Positions 48,984-58,046 of a DNA stretch of 64,000 nt are shown here, in pieces. The position numbers were made by a program, and so were the translations under genes. The number at the start of each line of letters is the position of its first letter. The first letter of the stretch is position 1. Source of the DNA: Porticoccaceae bacterium (GTDB lineage Bacteria > Pseudomonadota > Gammaproteobacteria > Pseudomonadales > Porticoccaceae); contig JALOAH010000006.1 of NCBI GenBank assembly GCA_023228865.1, positions 13,948-77,947 on the forward strand. The letters are read 5' to 3'. Under the pieces are notes generated by a model. The model saw only the letters and a list, made by a program, of their open reading frames with translations, searched no databases and was not told the origin of the DNA.

Positions 48984-50048
48984 TCATGCCATTTTGGCGC
49001 GAATCATCCCCGCAAAGTGACGCCACATACCCAAACTGGTAAAAATCCAGCCTCCCAAAGCCAGCCAGAGTGTAACCGTGGGAATGATCATCAGAAACTC
49101 GGTATTTAAGGCATCCACCAGCCGAACAGTACCAGTGGTATACATGGCCAGCGGAAAAACCATACTCCACAGCTGGGGCTCATACTGTAATCTGTGATGC
49201 TGAAGCACATGGCGCCAGAATGTCAGACCTATCAACAGCGGAATCCACCAACTGGCAATTGCCCAGAAAAATAGCGTAAAACCTCGCATAAAGGGCAAAA
49301 AATCTGCCAGCAAAGTACCTTCTTCGCCTCGAATAATGAGAGTTGAACCAGCCAGGGTGGCGATAGCTACAGCCCCCATATTGATCCAGTAAGGCGGGCT
49401 CAGATTTTCGGCGCTCAGCCTAAGAAAGGTGAGTCGATAAAAAATCAGGGTGATAATGGCAAGATACAGCATGCAACCGATCATGAACATGCACAATGCA
49501 AAGAACAGGCGCAAATCTTCAGGACCGGACCAGGGAACCAGCGCGGTCAGGATAGCAACGGATTGCGTGCTCACCGCAGCCAATAACCATGCACCGTTAA
49601 TGCCCGTGTCCAGAGTCGGCTTTTCGCTGCGAGTGGTTACTGAAATAAAGAACAGATACATGATGACGACCCATAAACTGACACCGAGCCACCAGAAAGC
49701 AGCGGCAATCTGATACCAACCCATCAAAACCTGAAACTGAACACCGAGAATGCAGGTACCTGCAACCAGGGTAAAAAATCCGGGGCCTCGAGCATGGCTG
49801 ATCATGTCATTAACAATCATTCGAGGAAAACAGACAATTCGTATCAAAGTAAGGATGCACAAAGCCCCATATGCGAGGCAATTGGCCAGTAGCAGCAACA
49901 ATGAGATTGTCTTGTAACCCAGCATATTGGCTGCAATTGATGTAGCTCCCGTCGCCATCACCACAGCAAAATAACCAGGAAACAAGCCAGCAGCTGCAGA
50001 CGTGACAAGCTGCACAAAGTTTTGAGGAAAGCGCGCCATTCGGGTCAC
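48984..50048 (-). CDS. TDT-family transporter (tellurite resistance/C4-dicarboxylate type)
   Basis: Integral membrane protein of 354 residues with about ten hydrophobic spans. The start GYFAVVMATGATSIAANMLG and the later YWINMGAVAIATLAGSTLI match the TehA/Mae1/Ssu1 (TDT) family, which includes anion channels and malate and sulfite exporters. Starts with GTG at 50048 after AGGAG. The only gene between two gene-free stretches, on the minus strand like its neighbours. It interrupts otherwise conserved blocks (adk before, mazG-relA after), so recent insertion is plausible. Substrate unknown. Confidence 0.85.
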   Translation of the reverse strand: MTRMARFPQNFVQLVTSAAAGLFPGYFAVVMATGATSIAANMLGYKTISLLLLLANCLAYGALCILTLIRIVCFPRMIVNDMISHARGPGFFTLVAGTCILGVQFQVLMGWYQIAAAFWWLGVSLWVVIMYLFFISVTTRSEKPTLDTGINGAWLLAAVSTQSVAILTALVPWSGPEDLRLFFALCMFMIGCMLYLAIITLIFYRLTFLRLSAENLSPPYWINMGAVAIATLAGSTLIIRGEEGTLLADFLPFMRGFTLFFWAIASWWIPLLIGLTFWRHVLQHHRLQYEPQLWSMVFPLAMYTTGTVRLVDALNTEFLMIIPTVTLWLALGGWIFTSLGMWRHFAGMIRAKMA

Positions 50049-50625
50049 TTTGTTTTCTCCTATTGTTATCCTATTGAATATAACACAGGATAAGGCAACC
50101 CGAAGCCAGGATCTGTTGCGGTTTGATTTGAAGTTTTTGATAGCTAAACGGTATAGCTACAGGATATCCGGCATGGGGGAATACTTGGCACATGCCCAGT
50201 CAACGAAACCATTGAAATGGGAATCGAAACCTTAGCCAGTTGCAAACAACGCGATAGTTTGGCCGCTGAAATGACCAGCAATGAAGCCGCGAGGGATTAA
50301 ATTTGGCGAGGGATAATTTATTCAAGTACTTTCATGGACGACCGCAAATAAGGACTTGATGAGACATTCTCTTAAGGTTCATTTTCGGATTGAAAAATAC
50401 TGATCACCATTCTCAATGACGGCAATTGGTCAGCGATCCAATAATATTTACAGATTACCTATATAGACATAGACCAGTATGGGTAGCAAGGCGTGGAGAC
50501 CACTAAAAATGGGCTTTCGGCTCGGGCATAGTCCGTCAGCCACAGGTCTCAGCATAGACTGCGCTGGCAGCGCCCAGGAGCTTACTGCCAAGAGGAAAAA
50601 AATGTTTTTAGGGATGCTCGAGGGT
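50049..50625. other. Gene-free stretch between the TDT transporter and mazG
   Basis: 577 bp, AT-richer than its surroundings, with no convincing gene. The leader of the transporter occupies the left end and carries a dyad (50066-50093). A minus-strand frame at 50448-50660 (ending LLPILVYVYIGNL) overlaps the mazG end and lacks a good start; I do not call it. Confidence 0.6.
50066..50093. promoter_or_regulatory. Dyad over the probable promoter of the TDT transporter
   Basis: TTATCCT (50066-50072) and AGGATAA (50087-50093) flank a TATATT -10-like core, 18 to 45 bp upstream of the GTG start. A dedicated regulator would fit, but none is encoded next to it. Confidence 0.4.
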
Positions 50626-51444
50626 TCAAGGAATAGTCTTGGCTTTCTGCCACAGGTCATTCAAGTCCTGCGGTGACAATTCGGCCAATGAATGCCCTTC
50701 CTCGGCCGCAGCCTCATCGACCAGGGCAAAACGCCTTTCAAATTTACGGGTCGCCCTGCGCAACGAGGTTTCCGCATCGATATCGAGATGGCGAGCAAGA
50801 TTGACCAGGGTGAAGAGCACGTCCCCCAACTCCTCCTCAATAGCGGCTTGGTGGTTATTATCCAGCTCTATTTTCAGCTCATGCAACTCTTCGTAGAGCT
50901 TATCGATAACACCCCGAATATCTGGCCAGTCGAAACCGACCTTGGCGGCGCGCTTCTGAATTTTTTGGGCGCGCACGAGAGCGGGCAAGGACGGGGGAAT
51001 ATCCGCCAGCAGATCTTTTTGCCCTTTTAAAGAGCGCTCTTCGCGCTTCTTTTCTTCCCAAACGGCGCTGATGTGAGCCTGCTCAGGGGACTTCTGTTCA
51101 CTGCGACGGCTGGCCAGGGTTCCCAGCGGAAAAACATGGGGATGGCGTGAAATCAACTTCGCCGTAATACCGTCGACAATGGTTGAAAAATCAAACTGTG
51201 CTTGCTCTTTACCCAGTTGGGCATAGAAAACCACCTGAAAGAGCAAATCCCCCAACTCTTCGGGCAGGTGCTGGTAGTCGCAACGCTCAATAGTATCGGC
51301 AACTTCGTAAGCTTCCTCGAGGGTAAAAGCAACGAGGCTTTGGTAGTCCTGCGCGCAATCCCAGGGACACCCTGTTTGCGGATCCCGCAGCCGCGCCATT
51401 AAAAACAGTAGATCCTCAATGGTATACAACGTTCTGTCAGTCAT
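50626..51444 (-). CDS. mazG: Nucleoside triphosphate pyrophosphohydrolase MazG
   Basis: Hydrolyses (d)NTPs and influences ppGpp levels in E. coli; cytosolic dimer. 272 residues. Two MazG domains: the first with EEAYEVADTIE and EELGDLLFQVVFYA, the second with LYEELHELKIELD and EEELGDVLFTLVNLA. The catalytic Glu/Asp set is intact in both. It lies 8 bp after relA, as in E. coli and Pseudomonas. Confidence 0.96.
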   Translation of the reverse strand: MTDRTLYTIEDLLFLMARLRDPQTGCPWDCAQDYQSLVAFTLEEAYEVADTIERCDYQHLPEELGDLLFQVVFYAQLGKEQAQFDFSTIVDGITAKLISRHPHVFPLGTLASRRSEQKSPEQAHISAVWEEKKREERSLKGQKDLLADIPPSLPALVRAQKIQKRAAKVGFDWPDIRGVIDKLYEELHELKIELDNNHQAAIEEELGDVLFTLVNLARHLDIDAETSLRRATRKFERRFALVDEAAAEEGHSLAELSPQDLNDLWQKAKTIP

Positions 51445-51452
51445 AACCTACC

Positions 51453-53690
51453 CTATTCGTTGTCCCGACAAGCTTCGATGACATTGGGAATTTGCTGCAA
51501 TTTCGACAATAGTAACTGCAGACTATCAAAATCCGGCAGGGCGACGGTAACCCTGGTATCTGTTTGATTGGAGCGACTTTCCTCAGAAAAAAATGATTCA
51601 ATGGAAAAGCCCAGACGGTCAATGGTGGTGGTAATGTCTTTCAACAACCCGGGGCGGTCATAGGCGCGAACCCGCACAGGAACCGCATAAATTTCCGCAG
51701 GCTCCCCCCCCCAGCGCACTTCTATGATTCTCTCTGGCTCGAGATTTTTCAGCCGCAACAAGCTGCCGCAATCCTGGCGGTGAATGGTAACGCCGCGCCC
51801 CGAAGTGATATAACCGCTGATTTCCTCGCCGGGCAAGGGATTACAGCACTTGGCAATACGGGTGAGCAAATTGCCAACGCCGTAAATATAAAACGACGAC
51901 CCTTTGTAGCAGGAAGCGCCCACCTTTTTTTTCAAAAAAGGCTTTTCTTCAACGGCAATTGAGAGTTGTAATCTCGACAGCCGAATAACTTGCTCCAGAC
52001 CTATGTCGCCAACGCCCAGCGCCGCATGGAGTTCTGTAATATCCTGTTTGTGGAGTTTTTCGGCAATGGCTTGAAGGTTGATGCCCCGCAATCCCAAACG
52101 GCGAAATTCCTTTTCGATAATGGCCTTTCCCGCAGCGGCATTTTTTTCAAAATCCTGCTTGCGAAACCAGCTTTGAACTTTCGCCCGCGCCCTTGGTGTA
52201 TTCAGGTAACCGGACGCCATCGACAACCAGTCCCTGCTTGGGGACTCGTTTTTTCCGGTAAGAACCTCAACCTGATCTGCAGTGTGCAGCAATGTATTCA
52301 AAGGCACCATTCGGCCATTGACCTTGCAGCCTCGGCATCTGTGCCCCACTTCCGTATGGATGCGGTAAGCAAAATCCAGGGCTGTGGACATGGGCGGAAG
52401 ATCAACGACATGACCTTCGGGAGTGAAGACATAAATGCGTTCCGATGAGCCTTCATGCTTAAACAGATCCTTGGCGTTGTCGCTGCCAATTTCATCGTGC
52501 CATTCGAGAACCTGCCTTAACCAGGCGATTTTAGATTCATAGCTCTGGGAGGCATCAGAACTGTCAGCACCCTTATATTGCCAGTGGGCGCAAATGCCAA
52601 ACTCCGCCTCTTCATGCATGGCGAAAGTGCGAATTTGAATTTCCAGAATCCGATTTTGGGGACCGATAACTGCGGTATGAAGAGAGCGGTAACCATTGTC
52701 TTTGGGCGAGGCAATATAGTCATCGAATTCATCGGGAATATTGCGCCATTTACTGTGAACTATACCCAGCAATGTGTAGCAGTCACCCACCGTTGGCACC
52801 AGAACACGGACGGCGCGAATATCGTAAATTTCAGAGAAACTAATGCCCTTGCGCTGCATTTTTTTCCAGATACTGAAAATATGCTTGGCCCTGCCACTGA
52901 CATTGCCTTCAACACCGATACGCGCCAATTCCTCCCGCAGGGTGTTCATCACCTCGTCGATATAAATCTGGCGATCCCGGCGTTTTTCTGACAGCAATCT
53001 GGCAATACGCTTATATTCAAAGGGTTGGAGATAACGGAAAGCGAGATCTTCCAGCTCCCATTTAAGGTGGCCAATGCCGAGGCGATGGGCGAGCGGAGCA
53101 TAAACGTCGACTATTTCACGGGCGACCCTGGTGCGCTTTGATTCAGGAAAATCCTTAACATTGCGAATTGTGCAGGTTCTTTCCGCCAATTTGATCAGAG
53201 CGACACGAACATCATCAATAATGGAAACCAGCATCTGGCGAATTTTTGCAGCCTGATCCTCAGCCTCGTGACCAAATACTTCGTCGGTGACATCATTTCT
53301 CATACTGGAGATAATGGCCATTTGCAGCACACTGCTGATCAGAGAGGCGACAACAGTACCGAATTGGCGTTCAACCTGAGCCAGGGAAATAAACTGCTCG
53401 CGCACATGGCGATACAACAGCGCCGCCAGCAAGCCATCGTCATCCATACCCAGTTCGGCAAGAATTTCCGCCATTTCCATGCCGGTCAAAAACGCATTGG
53501 GACGATTGGGCTTGGTTTGAGGAGATTGTTTCGCCTGCTGTTCGACGCTGTAAGATATTTGACAGGCTTCCGTCAGTTTGGCCATAGCTGCCGTTGTCAA
53601 ACCCAGCTTTTTCGCGACCTTGCGAACCCACTTGTCGATATCGACCTGGGTTTCGTTATCAATATGATGAACATCACGGATTTTTACCAT
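51453..53690 (-). CDS. relA: GTP pyrophosphokinase RelA
   Basis: Ribosome-bound (p)ppGpp synthetase of the stringent response. 745 residues. Order: pseudo-hydrolase HD domain (about 30-190), synthetase domain with EFDDYIASPKDNGYRSLHT and EIQIRTFAMHEEAE, TGS domain (about 400-470), helical region, zinc-finger-type and C-terminal ACT domain. The segment where SpoT has its catalytic HD-ED is here ALLYRHVREQ, so hydrolase activity should be absent. The EFDD motif is the RelA form. Ahead of mazG. Confidence 0.96.
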   Translation of the reverse strand: MVKIRDVHHIDNETQVDIDKWVRKVAKKLGLTTAAMAKLTEACQISYSVEQQAKQSPQTKPNRPNAFLTGMEMAEILAELGMDDDGLLAALLYRHVREQFISLAQVERQFGTVVASLISSVLQMAIISSMRNDVTDEVFGHEAEDQAAKIRQMLVSIIDDVRVALIKLAERTCTIRNVKDFPESKRTRVAREIVDVYAPLAHRLGIGHLKWELEDLAFRYLQPFEYKRIARLLSEKRRDRQIYIDEVMNTLREELARIGVEGNVSGRAKHIFSIWKKMQRKGISFSEIYDIRAVRVLVPTVGDCYTLLGIVHSKWRNIPDEFDDYIASPKDNGYRSLHTAVIGPQNRILEIQIRTFAMHEEAEFGICAHWQYKGADSSDASQSYESKIAWLRQVLEWHDEIGSDNAKDLFKHEGSSERIYVFTPEGHVVDLPPMSTALDFAYRIHTEVGHRCRGCKVNGRMVPLNTLLHTADQVEVLTGKNESPSRDWLSMASGYLNTPRARAKVQSWFRKQDFEKNAAAGKAIIEKEFRRLGLRGINLQAIAEKLHKQDITELHAALGVGDIGLEQVIRLSRLQLSIAVEEKPFLKKKVGASCYKGSSFYIYGVGNLLTRIAKCCNPLPGEEISGYITSGRGVTIHRQDCGSLLRLKNLEPERIIEVRWGGEPAEIYAVPVRVRAYDRPGLLKDITTTIDRLGFSIESFFSEESRSNQTDTRVTVALPDFDSLQLLLSKLQQIPNVIEACRDNE

Positions 53691-53774
53691 TACACAAACA
53701 CTTTCAGATCAAAGGCAGACGCCGATACGTCCGCAATGTAGATGTAGAGTGGCGCCAGTTTTGCGGGCACACGG

Positions 53775-54695
53775 TCATTTATTATAGAGGCCGGAGGACA
53801 GGTACCTGTCGCCGCGATCGCAAATAATGGCAACAATGCAGGCGTTTTCCAGCTGCCGGGAAAGCTGCAGGGCAGCGGCAACTGCACCGCCACTGGAAAC
53901 ACCGGCAAAAATACCTTCGATCCTGGCGAGATCTCGCATGGTCTGTTCAGCAATTTCCTGACTGATATCCATAATCACATCCACCTTGGCCTTATCAAAT
54001 ATTCCCGGCAAATACGCATCTGGCCAGCGCCGAATTCCCGGAATAGCGGCATTTTCAGACGGCTGCAAACCAATGATTTGAATATTGGGATTTTGCAATT
54101 TCAAAAATGCCGACACGCCCATGATGGTACCTGTGGTGCCCATGGAGCTGACAAAATGGGTAATTTTACCCCTGGTTTGACGCCAAATTTCAGACCCGGT
54201 GCCGTCTCGATGAGCCAGGGGATTATCGGGATTATTGAACTGATCCAGGACAATGCCTTTACCGGCAGACTGCATTTTCAATGCCAAATCCCTTGCACCT
54301 TCCATACTCTCTTCCTGACTGACGAGAATCAGCTCGGCGCCGTAAGCGAGCATTGCGGCCTTGCGCTCGTCGGTGGCGTTATCGGGCATAATCAACACCA
54401 TTTTATACCCCTTGATAGCCGCAGCCATTGCCAGGGCAATGCCGGTGTTTCCACTGGTTGCCTCAATAAGGGTATCGCCGGGTTTGATTTCGCCGCGCGC
54501 CTCCGCTCGGGAAATCATGCTCAAGGCCGGCCGATCCTTCACGGATCCGGCGGGATTATTGCCCTCCAGTTTGACAAGGACATGATTGGTGGTTTTTCCG
54601 GGAAGACGCTGTAATTTCACCAAAGGGGTATTGCCCACGGTGCTTTCAATGGTGGGAAAATCAACATCACTGGCGTCGCTGGGGGGAAAATCCAT
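53775..54695 (-). CDS. cysM: Cysteine synthase B
   Basis: PLP enzyme that makes cysteine from O-acetylserine and sulfide or thiosulfate. 306 residues. The PLP lysine is Lys53 in NNPAGSVKDRPA; EATSGNTGIALAM and SMGTTGTIMG complete the cofactor site. The frame is open to 54923, but the upstream part overlaps acpS and is not conserved; the ATG at 54695 gives the family N terminus. A 12-bp perfect hairpin lies 30 bp upstream. In Pseudomonas rlmD stands between cysM and relA; here they are 84 bp apart. Confidence 0.94.
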   Translation of the reverse strand: MDFPPSDASDVDFPTIESTVGNTPLVKLQRLPGKTTNHVLVKLEGNNPAGSVKDRPALSMISRAEARGEIKPGDTLIEATSGNTGIALAMAAAIKGYKMVLIMPDNATDERKAAMLAYGAELILVSQEESMEGARDLALKMQSAGKGIVLDQFNNPDNPLAHRDGTGSEIWRQTRGKITHFVSSMGTTGTIMGVSAFLKLQNPNIQIIGLQPSENAAIPGIRRWPDAYLPGIFDKAKVDVIMDISQEIAEQTMRDLARIEGIFAGVSSGGAVAAALQLSRQLENACIVAIICDRGDRYLSSGLYNK

Positions 54696-54724
54696 GGTAA
54701 AAAATTCCAAAAACAAGCTAAAGG

Positions 54725-54754
54725 GCACCTCTAAAAGTGCTTTTTTAGAGGTGC
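54725..54754. terminator. 12-bp perfect hairpin between acpS and cysM
   Basis: GCACCTCTAAAA/TTTTAGAGGTGC with loop GTGCTT. It lies 101 bp after the acpS stop and 30 bp before the cysM start on the same strand. No long T run follows on the minus strand. It may terminate the recO-acpS transcript or act as a leader hairpin of cysM. Confidence 0.55.
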
Positions 54755-54855
54755 TCTGATTAGCGATAAACAGATACAGCCATTTTAGCCGCAGGTGCCC
54801 GGTTTGTCGTCCATAAAAGGTATTTCTGGGTCTGGCCTCGCCATTCTGGCCAAGC

Positions 54856-55236
54856 TTATGAAGACCGGGAAATAACCACAAAGGCGAGCGCCAGGTCAGC
54901 CTCGTCGGCGATACTGACATCAATTCTGCCTGCGCCCATCGCCGCCAGCATTATTTTTGCCTGACCAAAACAATGAAGAACCGGAGCTCCCGCCTCATTA
55001 TTGACCACTTCAAGTTCCTGCCATGAAATTTTGCCAATACCGGTACCAAAGGCCTTGCTTGCCGCTTCCTTAACAGCAAAACGTTTCGCCAGATAAGCTG
55101 CAGGTGCTGCCGACGAGGTAAATATTTCAAACTCTGCCGGTGTCAGCACACGCTTTGCAAGGGCATCGGCATTTTTAGCGATTGAGCTTTCAATGCGCGA
55201 GATTCTGACCATGTCCGTGCCAATCCCCAAAATCAT
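54856..55236 (-). CDS. acpS: Holo-[acyl-carrier-protein] synthase
   Basis: Transfers 4'-phosphopantetheine from CoA to acyl carrier protein. 126 residues. GIGTDMVRISRIE near the N terminus and FAVKEAASKAFGTG near residue 60 are the metal and CoA sites. Its ATG overlaps the recO stop (ATGA). pdxJ, usual between recO and acpS, is absent. Confidence 0.96.
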   Translation of the reverse strand: MILGIGTDMVRISRIESSIAKNADALAKRVLTPAEFEIFTSSAAPAAYLAKRFAVKEAASKAFGTGIGKISWQELEVVNNEAGAPVLHCFGQAKIMLAAMGAGRIDVSIADEADLALAFVVISRSS

Positions 55237-56006
55237 GATGAAATTTTTCCTCCGCTGGCGGGCTGCTCTCTGGTGAAACCATTGATCGCTTTGCCGGCCT
55301 CCCCAACAGCAGGGATGTTGCTGCCAATGCCGCGAAAAAATTCCCGGCTCATCAAAGGCTTGCTGCCAAGATGGGGAGCCAGGGCCAACCGGGCGAGACG
55401 TTTTGCCGCGACTCTTACCTCCGGATCAGAAAAATCGCCCCGGCCAATGGCCAGTAAGCTGGCACCGCTGAAGGTGGTTGATGCCGCAACGCCCATGGCC
55501 AGTTTCACACCTTCAGCGGGATCGAAGCTATAAACACTGCGGGCATCCACCTCCTCCCCGGAACAGCAGTCCGTATCGACGCAAACGCCGTAACCCAGTT
55601 CCTGAAGGAGATGAAATTCAAATTGTCTCAGGCAGGGTTCAACATCGGTTTCCGATACCAGCTTTAGCAACGTCAGGTTGTAATAATCAAAAATAGCTTC
55701 CTGGGGTTCGTGCTCATGAACAAGGCGCATCAGGAGTTCGTTAAGATAAAGAGCCATGAAGAGCTTGTTGCCGCGCAGTATTCGGTGTTCGATGGGTTCC
55801 GCGCCGAGCAAATTTTTGAGCTCACCCCGACCGGAGCAGCTGACTTGAAGAAGGGAAAAGGGTTGCAGCGGGTTATTTTTTTTGTTTTTCAAACCTTTCG
55901 AAACAACCGTAAAACGCCCTGCCTGCCGGCAAAACAGATTAACAAGCAGGCTGGTTTCCCGATAGGGACGGGAGTGAATCACATAGGCCTGATCGCTGAA
56001 ATTCAT
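55233..56006 (-). CDS. recO: DNA repair protein RecO
   Basis: Recombination mediator that loads RecA with RecR. 257 residues. N-terminal OB fold (AYVIHSRPYRETSLLVNLF, then RFTVVSKGLK), followed by a helical domain with LNELLMRLV. A C-terminal Cys pair is present as DTDCCSGEE. It is directly downstream of era (3 bp), and its stop overlaps acpS. Confidence 0.93.
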   Translation of the reverse strand: MNFSDQAYVIHSRPYRETSLLVNLFCRQAGRFTVVSKGLKNKKNNPLQPFSLLQVSCSGRGELKNLLGAEPIEHRILRGNKLFMALYLNELLMRLVHEHEPQEAIFDYYNLTLLKLVSETDVEPCLRQFEFHLLQELGYGVCVDTDCCSGEEVDARSVYSFDPAEGVKLAMGVAASTTFSGASLLAIGRGDFSDPEVRVAAKRLARLALAPHLGSKPLMSREFFRGIGSNIPAVGEAGKAINGFTREQPASGGKISS

Positions 56007-56009
56007 TAT

Positions 56010-56921
56010 TCACTGAATGTCGTTATAGCCGAGGCTTTTTAACGCCCTTTCGTCATCGGACCAGCCGGCCTTGACCTTGACCCAGAGATTGAGCATGACC
56101 TTGGTCTCAAAGAGGGTTTCCATATCCTTGCGCGCCTGCTGGCCAATTTTTTTCAGCCGCTGGCCGCCATCGCCAATAATGATTTTTTTCTGCCCATCGC
56201 GCTCGACAAGAATCAGTGCCGAGATATGAAGAACTTTCTCTTCCTGACGCCACTCTTCAATTTCCACGGTAATTTCATAGGGCAATTCTTCACCCAGCTG
56301 GCGAGTGATTTTTTCGCGAATCAGCTCGGCGGCAATAAACCTCTGACTGCGGTCGGTAACCTGATCTTCCGGGTAGAAAAAACCCGCTTGCGGAAGCCGC
56401 TCTTTAATCAGTGACGTGAGGCGTTCGAGGTTTTGGCCGTGAAGAGCGGCCATGGGCAAAATTTCAGCGTCGGGAAAACGCGCCGAAAGCTGGGCGAGGT
56501 ATGGCAACAGCTGGTCTTTTTTGTCCACCTGATCCACTTTGTTGACCGCGATAATCACGGGAATTTTCTGCTGAAAAACCCGATCGGCTACCAGCTGATC
56601 GGCATCGGACCATTTCTGCCGGTCGACGACAAAGACAATCACATCGACATCTCTTATGGCACTTCCCGCCGCCTTATTCATATAGCGATTCAGCGCCTTG
56701 TCCTGCTGACTGTGTATTCCGGGGGTATCGACAAAGATCATCTGGTACTGATCTTCCGTGAGAATACCGAGAACATTGTGCCTGGTGGTTTGCGGTTTGC
56801 GGGAAGTGATACTGAGTTTAAATCCCATAAGATGGTTGAGAAGGGTGGATTTGCCCACATTGGGGCGGCCGACAATGGCGACGTATCCACAGTAACTGGG
56901 GGTATCAGGCATTTTTTCCAT
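56010..56921 (-). CDS. era: GTPase Era
   Basis: Ribosome-assembly GTPase that binds 16S rRNA. 303 residues. G1 GRPNVGKST at about 17-25, G3 [10 protein letters not shown]4 NKVD, then a C-terminal KH domain with [14 protein letters not shown]. Its start overlaps the rnc stop by 17 bases, as in E. coli. Confidence 0.97.
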   Translation of the reverse strand: MEKMPDTPSYCGYVAIVGRPNVGKSTLLNHLMGFKLSITSRKPQTTRHNVLGILTEDQYQMIFVDTPGIHSQQDKALNRYMNKAAGSAIRDVDVIVFVVDRQKWSDADQLVADRVFQQKIPVIIAVNKVDQVDKKDQLLPYLAQLSARFPDAEILPMAALHGQNLERLTSLIKERLPQAGFFYPEDQVTDRSQRFIAAELIREKITRQLGEELPYEITVEIEEWRQEEKVLHISALILVERDGQKKIIIGDGGQRLKKIGQQARKDMETLFETKVMLNLWVKVKAGWSDDERALKSLGYNDIQ

Positions 56922-57594
56922 CCAACAGTTTTAGCAGCGCCAACTGAGCCGCTTTTTTTTCCGCTTTTTTGCGGTTGGAACTCTGGGCAATGACCGCATC
57001 GGGCAAACCCGGAACCACACAGGACACGGTGAGTATTTGATCGTGGGGCTCTCCCTGGGAGGCAATCACTTCATAGACCGGCAAAGGTTTACCCCTGGAT
57101 TGCAACCACTCCTGAAGGCGGGTTTTTGCGTCTTTTTCATCCACATCAAGGCTGATTGCTTCGAGGCGGCTTTGAAACCAGCTGAGAATTCTTTCCCGGC
57201 AGGCATCAATGCCGGATTCCAGATAAATGGCGCCGAGAATCGCCTCAACAGCATCGGCAAGAATGGATTCCCGGTGTTGACCACCGGTTTTTATCTCCCC
57301 CGTCCCCAGGGAAAGGCAGCAGCCAAGATCGAGCTCATGGGCCACCTTTGACAGCGTTTTACCTTTCACCAAAGAGGAGCGCAGCCTCGTCAACTCCCCT
57401 TCTGTTGCGTGAGGAAAACGGATATACAAGGCTTCGGCAATCAACAGGTCAAGAACGGCATCCCCGAGGAACTCGAGACGCTCGTTGTTGCTGGCACTGG
57501 CGCTGCGATGGGTGAGCGCTTTTTTCAGCAAATGGACATCTTTAAATTCGTAGCCAAGACGGGCTGTCAGGCGATTCAATGGGTTTTCTGTCAT
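56905..57594 (-). CDS. rnc: Ribonuclease III
   Basis: Double-stranded RNA endonuclease. 229 residues. RNase III signature [20 protein letters not shown], then a C-terminal dsRNA-binding domain (about 155-225) ending in [23 protein letters not shown] overlaps the stop of the DUF4845 gene (ATGA). Overlap with era. Confidence 0.97.
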   Translation of the reverse strand: MTENPLNRLTARLGYEFKDVHLLKKALTHRSASASNNERLEFLGDAVLDLLIAEALYIRFPHATEGELTRLRSSLVKGKTLSKVAHELDLGCCLSLGTGEIKTGGQHRESILADAVEAILGAIYLESGIDACRERILSWFQSRLEAISLDVDEKDAKTRLQEWLQSRGKPLPVYEVIASQGEPHDQILTVSCVVPGLPDAVIAQSSNRKKAEKKAAQLALLKLLDGKNA

Positions 57595-57959
57595 TGATAA
57601 TCTGATGTATCAAAGTGGTTTTCAAAACTGACGACAACGTCGAGATTGGCGAAAAAATCGATGCGCTTTTCGTAATCCATCATCACCAGGGTTCGGGCTG
57701 AATCGCGATCGATTTTTACATCTCGGGAGCTCAGGTCACGAACACCGTTAATTATGAAATAGCGGTCGAGTGTGGTGCGAATCTGGTGATCGCTCATCTT
57801 GCTGACATCTTCATCCTGCAGCGCATTGACAGAGCTGCGCACAAAATAGTTATCGATATACAGAGGACCGATTTTGAAAGCGGCGAGCAGCACAAAGGCG
57901 CCTGCCATTAACACCAGTAAAAGAGTCAGTGACGACATGCCGGTTTGAAATTTTTTCAT
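57591..57959 (-). CDS. DUF4845 protein
   Basis: Small membrane protein of unknown function, 122 residues. One N-terminal span (residues 9-30, SSLTLLLVLMAGAFVLLAAF) and a soluble domain after it. The same position between lepB and rnc is held by a DUF4845 gene in Pseudomonas. A pilin-like N terminus is suggested by MKKFQTGMSSLTLLLVLM, but the processing residues are not clear. Confidence 0.85.
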   Translation of the reverse strand: MKKFQTGMSSLTLLLVLMAGAFVLLAAFKIGPLYIDNYFVRSSVNALQDEDVSKMSDHQIRTTLDRYFIINGVRDLSSRDVKIDRDSARTLVMMDYEKRIDFFANLDVVVSFENHFDTSDYQ

Positions 57960-58046
57960 GCTTATCTCCCTGGTATCAGTAAGGGTTTACAAGCCGTGCC
58001 CATAAAGAGCTACATCCAGCCAACAGCAAAAATACTCCACATTTTA

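Noticed and set aside
50448..50660. Minus-strand frame of 70 codons ending in a hydrophobic segment after mazG
   Set aside because: Overlaps the mazG end, has no good start or ribosome site, and resembles nothing known to me.
54696..54923. Longer cysM start at 54923
   Set aside because: The extra 76 residues overlap acpS and the hairpin region and are unlike any cysteine synthase N terminus.
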